NCBI RefSeq assembly: GCF_005503535.1 | Contig: NZ_SCNN01000006.1 | Coordinates: 62,001-126,000 of the forward strand | Direction: 5' to 3' | DNA from: Mesorhizobium comanense | GTDB taxonomy: Bacteria > Pseudomonadota > Alphaproteobacteria > Rhizobiales > Rhizobiaceae | DNA length: 64,000 nucleotides | Shown here: positions 34,039 to 42,250 of the stretch, piece after piece | Numbering within the stretch: position 1 is the first letter of the stretch | Layout: every line of letters starts with the position of its first letter | Made by a program: the position numbers and the translations under genes | Notes under the pieces: model-generated | The model's database searches: none | What the model saw: only the letters and a program-made list of their open reading frames with translations | What the model was told of the DNA's origin: nothing

Positions 34039-34893
34039 TCAATAGGCGCTGAGGCCGGTGCCCTTGTAGACCTTGTCGAACTCGGCCTTGACCGCGTCGT
34101 TCTGGTAGGATGCGACCAGCGTCTTCACCCAGGCCTCGTTCTCGTTGCCGACCTTCACCGCGATGAAGTTGCGGTACGGATTGTCGGCGATGGGCTCCTG
34201 CGCGATGCGGTTTTCCGGGGTCAGGCCGCTTTTCAGCGCCCAGTCGGTGTTGACCACGGCGGCGTCGAGGTCCTCGACCGAGCGGCCGACGATGCCGGCG
34301 TCCAGTTCCTTGATCTCAACCTTCTTCGGGTTTTCCGCGATGTCGGCGGTGGTGGCCAGGATGCCGGTACCGTCCTTGAGCTTGATCACGCCCTCGTTCT
34401 GCAGCACGCGCAGCGCCCGGCCCTCGTTGGACGGGTCGTTCGGCACGCCGATGACGGCGCCTTCCGGCAGGTCGGCGATCGCCTTGTACTTCTTGGAGTA
34501 GAGGCCGATCGGCCAGACGCCGGTATAGCCGACACGCACGATGTGATAGCCCTGCGTCTTGATCTGGTTGTCGAGATAGGGCTGATGCTGGAAGGCGTTG
34601 GCGTCGATCTCGCCGCGCTCCAGCGCCTCGTTGGGCTGGGTGTAATCGTTGAAGACGACGGGTTCGATCGTGAGGCCCTTCTCGGCTGCCTGGGCCACGA
34701 CGACACGCCAGACGTCTTCGTCCTCGCCGCTGATGATGCCGACCTTGATCGCCTTCTTGTCGTCGGCAAAAGAGGCATGCGGCGCCATCAGGCTGCCGAC
34801 CGCGACGGCGGATGCAAACAGCAGAGCAAGGCCGTTGCGCCGGTTGATGGTTGACCCAGGGGAAGAAGATGAAGTGTTGTTGATGTCGGACAT
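34039..34893 (-). CDS. metQ: MetQ/NlpA-family methionine-binding protein
   Basis: A 284-residue periplasmic substrate-binding protein. Residues ~19-43 form a signal peptide (RRNGLALLFASAVAVGSLMA ... SFA before DDKKAIKVG). The mature body has FNDYTQPNEALERGEIDANAFQHQPYLD, GVWPIGLYSKKY and VIGVPNDPSNEGRALRVLQ. No lipobox cysteine is present, so it is a soluble protein rather than the usual lipoprotein. The ~18-residue Ser/Asn-rich N-terminal extension suggests the true start may be further in. First gene of the metQNI operon; the AT-rich stretch near 34960-34985 may hold its promoter. Confidence 0.93.
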   Translation of the reverse strand: MSDINNTSSSSPGSTINRRNGLALLFASAVAVGSLMAPHASFADDKKAIKVGIISGEDEDVWRVVVAQAAEKGLTIEPVVFNDYTQPNEALERGEIDANAFQHQPYLDNQIKTQGYHIVRVGYTGVWPIGLYSKKYKAIADLPEGAVIGVPNDPSNEGRALRVLQNEGVIKLKDGTGILATTADIAENPKKVEIKELDAGIVGRSVEDLDAAVVNTDWALKSGLTPENRIAQEPIADNPYRNFIAVKVGNENEAWVKTLVASYQNDAVKAEFDKVYKGTGLSAY

Positions 34894-35059
34894 GGCGGAA
34901 TCTCTGCGGTTGTGAAGTCATGGCGGCAAGGCGGACTGCCTAGCCTTGGTCACATCATCAGAAACTCTATCGATTTTATCAAAGAACCGCTTTCGCCGGC
35001 CTGATCGCAGCCGGGAATATTCTCTCAAAAATTTCGGGATCGGGAGCACAAGACGTCGC

Positions 35060-35093
35060 CGGACCGTCCGCGGCGAGGCCGCGTGACGGTCCG
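35060..35093 (-). terminator. Hairpin downstream of the P450-linked aldehyde dehydrogenase gene
   Basis: Arms 35060-35068/35085-35093 (CGGACCGTC) and 35069-35074/35078-35083 (CGCGGC) give a 15-bp stem with one bulged T and a GAG loop. It lies ~45 bases after the stop codon of the aldehyde dehydrogenase gene. There is no clear T-run; it is probably a transcript end or 3'-stabilising structure. Confidence 0.5.
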
Positions 35094-35136
35094 ATAGCGC
35101 GTGGCGATGGCCGGATTCCTCGGTGAGCCTGGAGGC

Positions 35137-36624
35137 TCAGAGCGCGATCCAGGCGGTCTTCAACTCCAGATATTTCTCCAGCGCGTGCATCGACTTGTCT
35201 CGGCCGAAGCCGGACTGCTTGACGCCGCCGAGCGGCACGGTGATGTCGGCGCCGCCATAGGTGTTGACGTGCACGACGCCGGCATTGATGGACCGCACCA
35301 TGCGGTGCGCGGTGGACAGGTTCGATGTCCACACCGCCGAGGCAAGCCCGTAGACGGTTGCGTTGGCAAGCCGCACCGCCTCCTCTTCCGTCTCGAAGCG
35401 CGTGACGCCGAGCACCGGCCCGAACACCTCTTCGCGGGCAAGCTGCATATGCTCGGTCACATTTTCGAAGATCGTCGGCGCCATGTAGCTGCCGCCGGTC
35501 TCGGCGAGGATCCGCTCGCCGCCGGTGACCAGCCTTGCGCCTTCTTCGCTGGCCTTGGCGACGAAGCCGAGATTCTTGTCCAGCTGTTCCGCGCTCGATA
35601 CGGCACCGACATCGCTGCCGAGGTTGAGCGGGTCGCCGACCTTCAGCCGCGTGGTTGCCGACAGGAGCTCCTCCATGAAGCGGTCGTAGACTGACGCCTG
35701 GACGAGCAGGCGCGAACCGGCGACGCAGACCTGGCCGGAGTTGCGGAAGATGCCGTTGGCCGACACCACCGCCGCCTGCTTCAGGTCCGGCGCGTCGGCG
35801 AAGACGATGTTGGGCGACTTGCCGCCAAGCTCGAGAAAGACACGCTTCAGGTTGGAGCGGGCCGAATAGTCGAGCAGCCGGCGGCCGACCGGCCCGGAGC
35901 CGGTGAAGGCGATGGCGTCGACATCCATGTGCAGGCCGAGCGCCTCGCCGGTGACCGAGCCACGACCGGTGACGACGTTGAGCACGCCGGCGGGCAGCCC
36001 GGCTTCGGCGGCCAGTTCCGCCAGCCTCAGCAGCGTCAGCGACGCGATCTCCGGCGGCTTGACCACCACGCAATTGCCGGCGGCCAGCGCCGGGGCGATC
36101 TTCCAGGCGCCGATCATCAGCGGAAAATTCCACGGCACGATGACGCCGACGACGCCGAGCGGCTCCTTGTGGATCAGCCCCAGCACATTGTCCGCCGTCG
36201 GCGCGATCTCGCCATAGACCTTGTCGATGGCTTCGGCGTAGTAGCGGAAGGTGCCGGCCGCTGACAGCGGCTCGGCCTTGTAGGCCATGCCGATCTCGGT
36301 GCCGTTGTCGCGCACGCCCAGCACGGCCAGTTCGTCGACATGCTTTTCGATCAATTCGGCGAACCTCGTCAGCACCTTCTTGCGCAAGGCGGGCGCTGCG
36401 CGCGACCACGAGCCTTTCTCGAATGCCTTGCGCGCCGATTTCACCGCGCGATCGACGTCGGCGGCATTGCCGTCGGCGATGCTGGCGAAGGCGCGGCCAT
36501 CGATCGGCGAGGTTACCGCCAAGCTCTCGCCGCTTGTTCCCGCCGTTTGCGCGCCGTCGATGAAGAGGCCGCGCGCGCCGATCTCGGCCTTGCGCAGCGT
36601 ATCGATGGAAGTCTGACTGATCAT
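35137..36624 (-). CDS. Aldehyde dehydrogenase family protein linked to a P450
   Basis: A 495-residue NAD(P)+-dependent aldehyde dehydrogenase starting at the ATG at 36624, which overlaps the P450 stop by four bases. Seen: VIVPWNFPLMIGAWKIAPALA (Asn of the active site), FLELGGKSPN (general-base Glu), FRNSGQVCVAGSRLLVQ (catalytic Cys) and EEVFGPVLGVTRF. It resembles enzymes acting on omega-amino or hydroxy aldehydes such as PuuC-type proteins, but the substrate is unproven. With the P450 and permease upstream, it probably oxidises the aldehyde formed in this cluster. Confidence 0.9.
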   Translation of the reverse strand: MISQTSIDTLRKAEIGARGLFIDGAQTAGTSGESLAVTSPIDGRAFASIADGNAADVDRAVKSARKAFEKGSWSRAAPALRKKVLTRFAELIEKHVDELAVLGVRDNGTEIGMAYKAEPLSAAGTFRYYAEAIDKVYGEIAPTADNVLGLIHKEPLGVVGVIVPWNFPLMIGAWKIAPALAAGNCVVVKPPEIASLTLLRLAELAAEAGLPAGVLNVVTGRGSVTGEALGLHMDVDAIAFTGSGPVGRRLLDYSARSNLKRVFLELGGKSPNIVFADAPDLKQAAVVSANGIFRNSGQVCVAGSRLLVQASVYDRFMEELLSATTRLKVGDPLNLGSDVGAVSSAEQLDKNLGFVAKASEEGARLVTGGERILAETGGSYMAPTIFENVTEHMQLAREEVFGPVLGVTRFETEEEAVRLANATVYGLASAVWTSNLSTAHRMVRSINAGVVHVNTYGGADITVPLGGVKQSGFGRDKSMHALEKYLELKTAWIAL

Positions 36625-37829
36625 GGGGAACCGGCTCCGAAACTGACATGCAATGTGGTGGGCGCCCGGAACTCCCAGCCGCGGAACACCGGCTCCTTGC
36701 CGGGCACGAGCCTGAGATCGGGGAATCGCTCCAGCAGAAGCCTTACCGCAAGGCACATCTGCTCGCGCGCGAAAAACCGGCCGGAACAGAAATGATGGCC
36801 GAAGCCGAAGGCGGCATGGTTGCCTTCGTCGCGGTTGATGTCGAAACGGTCCGGGTCGCTGAAGCGGCTCTCGTCGCGGCTGGCCGAGGAGACGAGTGCC
36901 GCGATCGGCGCGCCGGCGGGGATGGTTGTTCCACCGAGTTCGACAGCGCGCGTCGTCTCGCGCGTCTGTGTGCCGATGGGCGCTACCCAGCGCAGGCCCT
37001 CGTCGACGGCCTTGGGCACGAAAGTGTCGGGATCGTCGAGCACCTGCCGCAACTGGCCGGAATTCCTCAACAGGCCGACAAGGATCGAGCCGGCGCCGTG
37101 GCCTGGCTCCTGCATGCCGCCGAGCAGGATCACCTTGATGGTGGGCATCAAGAGGTCGATCGGGCGGGTCTGGCCCTCCGGCATGCCGTCATGCAGCATA
37201 TGGGAGAGCGCCGAGCCGTCACGCTGGCGGGCGAGCCTGCGCAGCGTCGGGGACACTGCATCGCCGACCTCGGCGCCGATCGCGTCGGCGATTTCCTGCC
37301 GCTTCGGGTCGTTCTCGAAATTGATCGCGCCTTGGGCGAGCCCGTAGAACCAGCGGCGCAAGGTCGGCATGTCGATGTCGGCAAGTCCGAGCGAGCGGGC
37401 CAGGCTGAGCGTGGATACCGGTTCGAAATAGTCGGCCATCAGTTCGGCCGAGCCACGGCTGGCGATCGCGTCGAGATAGGGCTCGGCGATCGAGCGCACG
37501 AGATCGCCGGCATAGGATGCGACGGTGCGCGGCCGGTACTTCGGATCGACGCCCTGGCGCAGGTCCTTGTGGACCTCGCCGTCGCTGGTCAGGATGGTCG
37601 GCTTGCCGAAAGAACGTTCCACGGGCGACACGCCGGCGCGCACGATCGCCGAGAAGATGTCCGGCGACTTCGCCACCAGTTCGACATCCTTCCAGCGGGT
37701 GACGAACCAGAGATTGACCGAGGGCACGAAGGCGACCGGCGCGCTGCGCCTCAGTTCAGCGTAGATCGGATACGGATCCGCCTCCAGCGCCTCGACGGTG
37801 ATGTTTTCGGCATAGCTCAAGGCCGCCAC
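36621..37829 (-). CDS. Cytochrome P450 with unusual I-helix
   Basis: A 402-residue soluble bacterial P450. The haem loop is FGFGHHFCSGRFFAR (Cys348), the ExxR motif is EGLR (Glu277, Arg280), and the PERF-like region is FSDPDRFDINR. The I-helix reads LLGGMQEPGHGAG (236-247), where a Pro replaces the Thr normally used in proton delivery after the acidic residue. It is therefore a P450 that may use another proton route or work on a substrate that supplies the hydroxyl. Translationally coupled to the aldehyde dehydrogenase, so hydroxylation or dealkylation yielding an aldehyde is likely. No ferredoxin gene is adjacent. Confidence 0.9.
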   Translation of the reverse strand: MAALSYAENITVEALEADPYPIYAELRRSAPVAFVPSVNLWFVTRWKDVELVAKSPDIFSAIVRAGVSPVERSFGKPTILTSDGEVHKDLRQGVDPKYRPRTVASYAGDLVRSIAEPYLDAIASRGSAELMADYFEPVSTLSLARSLGLADIDMPTLRRWFYGLAQGAINFENDPKRQEIADAIGAEVGDAVSPTLRRLARQRDGSALSHMLHDGMPEGQTRPIDLLMPTIKVILLGGMQEPGHGAGSILVGLLRNSGQLRQVLDDPDTFVPKAVDEGLRWVAPIGTQTRETTRAVELGGTTIPAGAPIAALVSSASRDESRFSDPDRFDINRDEGNHAAFGFGHHFCSGRFFAREQMCLAVRLLLERFPDLRLVPGKEPVFRGWEFRAPTTLHVSFGAGSP

Positions 37830-37948
37830 TCCCTTAACGGTGAGAGGGGCGGCGTGGCACGCCGCCCCGATAGGTCTCTCGATCCTGTGCTTGGCTCAGT
37901 CCTTCAGTGGCAGGCCGAGGCTCTCGAAAGCCGCCTGGTCCCGTCCCT

Positions 37949-39343
37949 TCAGGGCAGCGGCGAGCAGCAGGCGATCACCGCCGCTATCAGCACCAGCCCG
38001 GGCAGGAACACGCCGAGGAACCCGCCGGCGCCCGACAGGCTGCCGAAATTGATGACGATCAGGTAGATGATGATGACGAAGGCAATGAAGGTCAGGCCGG
38101 GCAGGATGGTCGTCTTCACAGCATTTTCCTGCGCCGACGGATTGGCACGGAAGTACATCACCACCGCCAGCGAAGCGACCGCCATCATCACGATGACGCC
38201 GAGCGTCGCGACATTGGTCAGCCACGAGAACAGCGCCAGCACCGGATCGAGACCGAGCACGGCGAACAGGCCGACGACGACGGCCGCCAGCACGCTCTGG
38301 ATCACCGAGGCGACATGCGGGCTCTGGTGCGCCGAATGCGTCACGCCGATCGACTTGGGCAGCAGCTTCTCGCGGCCCGAGACATAGATGTAGCGGGCGA
38401 CCGCATTGTGGAACGCCAGCACACCGGCGAACAGGCTCGACACGAACAGGATGCTCATGGCGTGGGTCAGCACCGTTCCGGCGTAGCGGTCGGACAGGCC
38501 GAACAGGAATGTGGTCGGGTCCTGCAGGCCCTGCAGGGCAGGCAGCAGCTTGTCGACGCCGGCGCCGACCGCCATCAGCCAGGCCGTGATCATGTAGAAG
38601 AGGCCGATCAGCAGCACCGAGAAATAGGTCGCGCGCGGAATAGTGACCTTCGGGTCGCGGGCCTCCTCGGCATAGATCGTCGTCGCCTCGAAGCCGATGA
38701 AGGCGGCAAAGCAGAACAGGATGGCGATGGCCGGCGCGCCCGACGTGATCTGGCTCCAACTGAAGGGAGCCGCCGAAAGGCCGCTGTCGCCGCCCGTCTT
38801 GAGAATGGTGAGGTCGAGGATCAGCACCACGGCATATTCGCAGAGAACCAGCACGGTCAGGATTTTGGCCGACAGGTCGACCTGGCGGTAGCCGAGTACG
38901 GCGACGATGGCGATGGCGAGGAAGCTCCACACCCACCAGGGCAGGTTGATGCCCCAGCCGGCGAACAGGCCTGATGTCGCGGCCCCCAGCAGGCCCATGA
39001 CGCCAATCTGCATGGCATTGTAGGACAGGATGGCGATCAGCGCGGTGGCGCCGCCGGCAAGGCCGCCCAGGCCGCGCGCGGCGTAGGCATAGAAGGCGCC
39101 GGCATTGCCGACATGGCGCGACATGGCGACATAGCCGACCGCGAACAGCAAAAGCAGCACCGTCACGATCAGGTAGGTGCCGGCAAAGCCCGCGCCATTG
39201 CCCATCAGCATGCCGAGCGGCGTGCCGCCGGCGACCGCTGTAAGGGGCGCCGCCGCCGAGATCACCATGAAGGTGATGGCGCCGACACCGAGACTGTTCT
39301 TGCGCAGCCTGTTGGCCGGCGCCTGTTCCGAAACTGCTGACAT
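37949..39343 (-). CDS. APC-family amino acid/amine permease, possible 3' frameshift
   Basis: A 464-residue transporter with about twelve helices from the ATG at 39343 (AGGAGGGACCA upstream). Seen: LGVGAITFMVISAAAPLTAVAGG, AGAFYAYAARGLGG, FIGFEATTIYAEEARDPKVTIP and VSGREKLLPKSIG, typical of the APC/YhdG-like importers of amino acids and amines. The frame stops at 37949, but a protein-like tail (LLLAAALKGRDQAAFESLGL...) continues in another frame to 37896, as expected if one base has been lost near 37990. First gene of the permease-P450-ALDH operon, diverging from the IclR regulator. Confidence 0.88.
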   Translation of the reverse strand: MSAVSEQAPANRLRKNSLGVGAITFMVISAAAPLTAVAGGTPLGMLMGNGAGFAGTYLIVTVLLLLFAVGYVAMSRHVGNAGAFYAYAARGLGGLAGGATALIAILSYNAMQIGVMGLLGAATSGLFAGWGINLPWWVWSFLAIAIVAVLGYRQVDLSAKILTVLVLCEYAVVLILDLTILKTGGDSGLSAAPFSWSQITSGAPAIAILFCFAAFIGFEATTIYAEEARDPKVTIPRATYFSVLLIGLFYMITAWLMAVGAGVDKLLPALQGLQDPTTFLFGLSDRYAGTVLTHAMSILFVSSLFAGVLAFHNAVARYIYVSGREKLLPKSIGVTHSAHQSPHVASVIQSVLAAVVVGLFAVLGLDPVLALFSWLTNVATLGVIVMMAVASLAVVMYFRANPSAQENAVKTTILPGLTFIAFVIIIYLIVINFGSLSGAGGFLGVFLPGLVLIAAVIACCSPLP

Positions 39344-39396
39344 TGGTCCCTCCTGTTTACCGGCCGAATGGCCTGTCCCATGCGCTCTGGATATCC

Positions 39397-39413
39397 GGTT
39401 CATTATTTGAACC
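39397..39413. promoter_or_regulatory. Putative IclR operator
   Basis: A perfect inverted repeat GGTTCA-TTATT-TGAACC between the divergent permease (start 39343) and IclR (start 39515) genes, with related TTCAAAATAAT sequence directly beside it (39411-39423). IclR regulators often bind such palindromes next to their own genes. It is closer to the permease start, about 54 bases upstream of its ATG. Confidence 0.55.
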
Positions 39414-39514
39414 ATTATTTTGAATATAGACTTGCAAACAATGCCGCTTCCTGTCAAGTTAATTCACACGTTAAATGATTGCCCCTGCTGAGAGGCAAAT
39501 GCCGGGAGGATGCA

Positions 39515-40285
39515 TTGGGTACGGTCGGCAAGGCGATTTCACTTCTGGAACTGTTCAGCGTGGCCGAGCCGGAGCTCGGCCTGTCCGACCTGTCGCGGCG
39601 GTCGGGCTTCGATAAGGCGACGACCCGGCGTCTGCTGGTTGCCCTGACCGGCCATGGTTTCGTCGAGCAGGATGCCGGCACGCGCCATTACCGGCTTGGG
39701 GCCGGCCTGTCGCGGCTGGCGCGCATCCGCGAGGCCCGCTTTCCCTTTCTGCAGACGGCGGTGCCGCTGGTGCGGGAACTGGCAACCGCCACCGCCGAGA
39801 CCGTGCATCTGTCGGAATTCGGCATCGACAGGCTGGTCACCGTCCATGTCGAGCACCCCAGCTGGGCGAACCGGGTCAATGTCGATATCGGCCAGCTTCT
39901 GCCCCTGCATTCGACCGCGTCAGGTATCGCCTATATGGCCTTTGCCAGGGACGAGACGGTCAAGGCCTGCCTGGCCGGCCCGCTCGACGCCTTCACGGCG
40001 CATACGCTGGTAGAGCCGGCCGCGATCTCCCGCTCCATGGATGAAGCGCGCGAGCGCGGCTATTCGATCTGCGATCAGGGCCTGGAAGAAGGCGTCATAT
40101 CGGTCGCGGCGGCAATCCTGACGGCGGATGGTTTCGCGCTCGGCACCATCGCGGTGGCGGCGCCGAAGGCAAGAACGGCGGCGGCCGATATCGCGCAGCG
40201 CGGCCTTGCCGTCATGGCCGCGGCACGCGAGATTTCCATGCGCCTCAATGGCGACAACCTGCAAATCCTGAGGAGGCAGGCCTGA
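39515..40285 (+). CDS. IclR-family transcriptional regulator
   Basis: A 256-residue regulator. The TTG at 39515 was chosen because GGGAGG precedes it by about five bases; the frame is open further upstream to 39479 but without a binding site. Residues ~4-62 form the winged helix (GLSDLSRRSGFDKATTRRLLVALTGHGFV). The effector domain has PLHSTASGIAYMAF, SICDQGLEEGVISVAAAI and a terminal coil. It is the first gene of a plus-strand operon and overlaps the next gene by one base (TGATG). It probably controls both divergent operons; the inducer is unknown. Confidence 0.9.
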   Translation: MGTVGKAISLLELFSVAEPELGLSDLSRRSGFDKATTRRLLVALTGHGFVEQDAGTRHYRLGAGLSRLARIREARFPFLQTAVPLVRELATATAETVHLSEFGIDRLVTVHVEHPSWANRVNVDIGQLLPLHSTASGIAYMAFARDETVKACLAGPLDAFTAHTLVEPAAISRSMDEARERGYSICDQGLEEGVISVAAAILTADGFALGTIAVAAPKARTAAADIAQRGLAVMAAAREISMRLNGDNLQILRRQA

Positions 40286-41565
40286 TGTCTGCAACGCCAA
40301 AGCCCCGCATCCTGGTCATCGGCACCGGCGATACCAAGGCCGACGAACTGCTGTTCATGAAAGCCTGCATCGAGGCGTCGGGCGGCAGCGCCGTGATGAT
40401 GGATGTCAGCGTGCTCGGCAATCCGCCCTACAGTCCCGACCACGACAAGCACGCCGTCGCGCGCGCCGTCGACGTGACCATCGACGAGATCGTCGCCAGC
40501 GGCGACGAGAACACCGCCATGACGCTGATGGCCGGCGGCGCCGTGCAGCTGGTGCGCAGGCTCCATCAGGCCGGCGAGATCGACGCCTTCATCGCCATTG
40601 GCGGCTCCATGGGCACCGACCTGGCGCTCGACGTGGCGCTCAGCCTGCCGCTCGGCGTGCCGAAATTCGTCGTCTCCACCATCGCCTATTCGCACCTGAT
40701 CCCGCCCGAGCGGGTCGCGCCCGACCTGATGATGATTCTCTGGGCGGGCGGCCTCTACGGCCTTAACGCCATTTGCAAGCTGGTCCTGTCGCAGGCCTGC
40801 GGCGCCGTTGTCGGCGCGGCGAAAATCGTGCTCGCATCCCGCGCTTCCGAGCCGGCAACCGGTCCGACCATCGGCATGACCTCGCTTGGCAGTTCCTGCC
40901 TGCGTTACATGAAGACGCTGAAGCCGGCGCTGGAGCGGCGCGGCTACGATGTCGCCGTCTTCCACACCACCGGGATGGGCGGCCGCGCCTTCGAATCGAT
41001 CGCCGGCCAGGATCATTTCTGCGCGGTGTTCGACTTCAGCCTGCAGGAGATCACCAACCATCTGGCCGGCTCCGTCGTCAGCTCTGGCAGGGACAGGATG
41101 GAGAATGCCGGTGCCCGCGGCATTCCGCAGATCGCCGCGCCCGGTGCCGTCGACATGGTGGACCTGCCGACCTGGCAGGATTTGCCGGCTAAGTTCTCCA
41201 GCCGCCCGTTTCATGCCCACAACAGGCTGATCGCCTCGGTCACCGTCGACGCCGATGATCGCCGCGAGGTTGCCAGGACCATCGCGGCCAAGCTTGCGGC
41301 CTCGAAAGGCCGCTCCGCCTTCATCCTGCCGTCGGCCGGCATCCAGGAGTGGGACATGCAGGGCGAGCCGCTTTATGAGCCCGAGGCGCTGGCGGCCTTT
41401 GTCGACGAGATGCGCAATTCCATCCCCGGTGGGGTCGAATTCCATGAGATCGACGCTCATATCAACAGCGACGGCTTTGTCACCAAGGCGCTTGAGATAT
41501 TCGACCGCTGGGTCGAGGAAGGCATCATCCCGCGCGGTGTTCCGGCCAAGGGAGTGGCCGCGTGA
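40285..41565 (+). CDS. Tm-1-like / UPF0261 family protein
   Basis: A 426-residue protein of the UPF0261 family, related to the N-terminal part of tomato Tm-1. Seen: ILVIGTGDTKADELLFMKACIEASGG (N-terminal nucleotide-binding-like half), AFIAIGGSMGTDLALDVALSLPLGVPKFVVSTIA, a second half beginning PTIGMTSLGSSCLRYMKTLKPALERRGYDVAVFHTTGMGG, and GVEFHEIDAHINSDGFVTKALEIFDRWV at the C-terminus. No catalytic role is established for bacterial members. Here it is sandwiched in an amine-catabolism-like operon, overlapping IclR by one base and the HAD gene by four, which suggests a metabolic job. Confidence 0.88.
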   Translation: MSATPKPRILVIGTGDTKADELLFMKACIEASGGSAVMMDVSVLGNPPYSPDHDKHAVARAVDVTIDEIVASGDENTAMTLMAGGAVQLVRRLHQAGEIDAFIAIGGSMGTDLALDVALSLPLGVPKFVVSTIAYSHLIPPERVAPDLMMILWAGGLYGLNAICKLVLSQACGAVVGAAKIVLASRASEPATGPTIGMTSLGSSCLRYMKTLKPALERRGYDVAVFHTTGMGGRAFESIAGQDHFCAVFDFSLQEITNHLAGSVVSSGRDRMENAGARGIPQIAAPGAVDMVDLPTWQDLPAKFSSRPFHAHNRLIASVTVDADDRREVARTIAAKLAASKGRSAFILPSAGIQEWDMQGEPLYEPEALAAFVDEMRNSIPGGVEFHEIDAHINSDGFVTKALEIFDRWVEEGIIPRGVPAKGVAA

Positions 41566-42230
41566 GCACTTCCGCCGCCCAGGCCCTGGTCCTCGACTTC
41601 GGCGGTGTCGTCACCCGCACTCTGTTCGAGACCCATGACTTGACCGAGCAGGCGCTCGGCCTGAAGCCGGGCACGTTGCAATGGCGCGGGCCGTTCGAAC
41701 CCGACAGCGATCCGCTGTGGCGCTCGATGCAGGCCGACCGGATCAGCGAGCGCGACTATTGGCGCACGCGCACCAAAGAGGTCGGCCGGCTTGTCGGCGA
41801 GGACTGGCAAGCGATGGAGACCTTCGTCCGGCGCGCGCGGGGCGCCGAGCCGGAGAAGGTCGTGCGGCCCGAGGCCGACCGCGCCATCCGCGCCGTCCAT
41901 GCGGCCGGATTTCGCCTGGCGATCCTGTCCAACGAGCTCGACCTTTTCTACGGCGCCGACTTTCGCCGCAGGCTGCCGCTGCTCGGTCTGTTCGAAGTGA
42001 TCGTCGACGCCACTTACACCGGCATCCTCAAGCCCGATCCGCGCGCCTATGGGTTCGTCACCGAGGCGCTCGGCCTGCCGGCGGGCGCCTGCGTTTTCGT
42101 TGACGACCAGCTGCGCAATGTCGAGGGCGGCCGGGCCGCCGGCATGCGCACGGTTCATTTCGACGTTGCCCGGCCGGCTCAGTCCTATGCCGAGGCGCTT
42201 AGCCATTTCGACCTCGTTCCAGCTGCCTGA
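41562..42230 (+). CDS. HAD-superfamily hydrolase (class IA)
   Basis: A 222-residue HAD enzyme beginning at a GTG that overlaps the previous stop by four bases. Motif I is VLDFGGVVTRT, where Gly replaces the usual second Asp. Motif II is in LAILSNELD and motif III/IV in ILKPDPRAYGFVTEALGLPAGACVFVDDQLRNVEGGRAAGM. The cap is helical (IA-type). Phosphatase activity toward a small phosphorylated metabolite is expected. In this operon, which also holds a kinase and a phospholyase-like enzyme, it could recycle a wrongly phosphorylated product, but this is a guess. Confidence 0.88.
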   Translation: MSTSAAQALVLDFGGVVTRTLFETHDLTEQALGLKPGTLQWRGPFEPDSDPLWRSMQADRISERDYWRTRTKEVGRLVGEDWQAMETFVRRARGAEPEKVVRPEADRAIRAVHAAGFRLAILSNELDLFYGADFRRRLPLLGLFEVIVDATYTGILKPDPRAYGFVTEALGLPAGACVFVDDQLRNVEGGRAAGMRTVHFDVARPAQSYAEALSHFDLVPAA

Positions 42231-42250
42231 GACATTTGCGGAGCTTTCTG

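Noticed and set aside
34894..35059. SAM-II type riboswitch upstream of metQ
   Set aside because: The region is AT-rich near 34960-34985, but I could not match the conserved pseudoknot elements; a covariance-model scan would decide.
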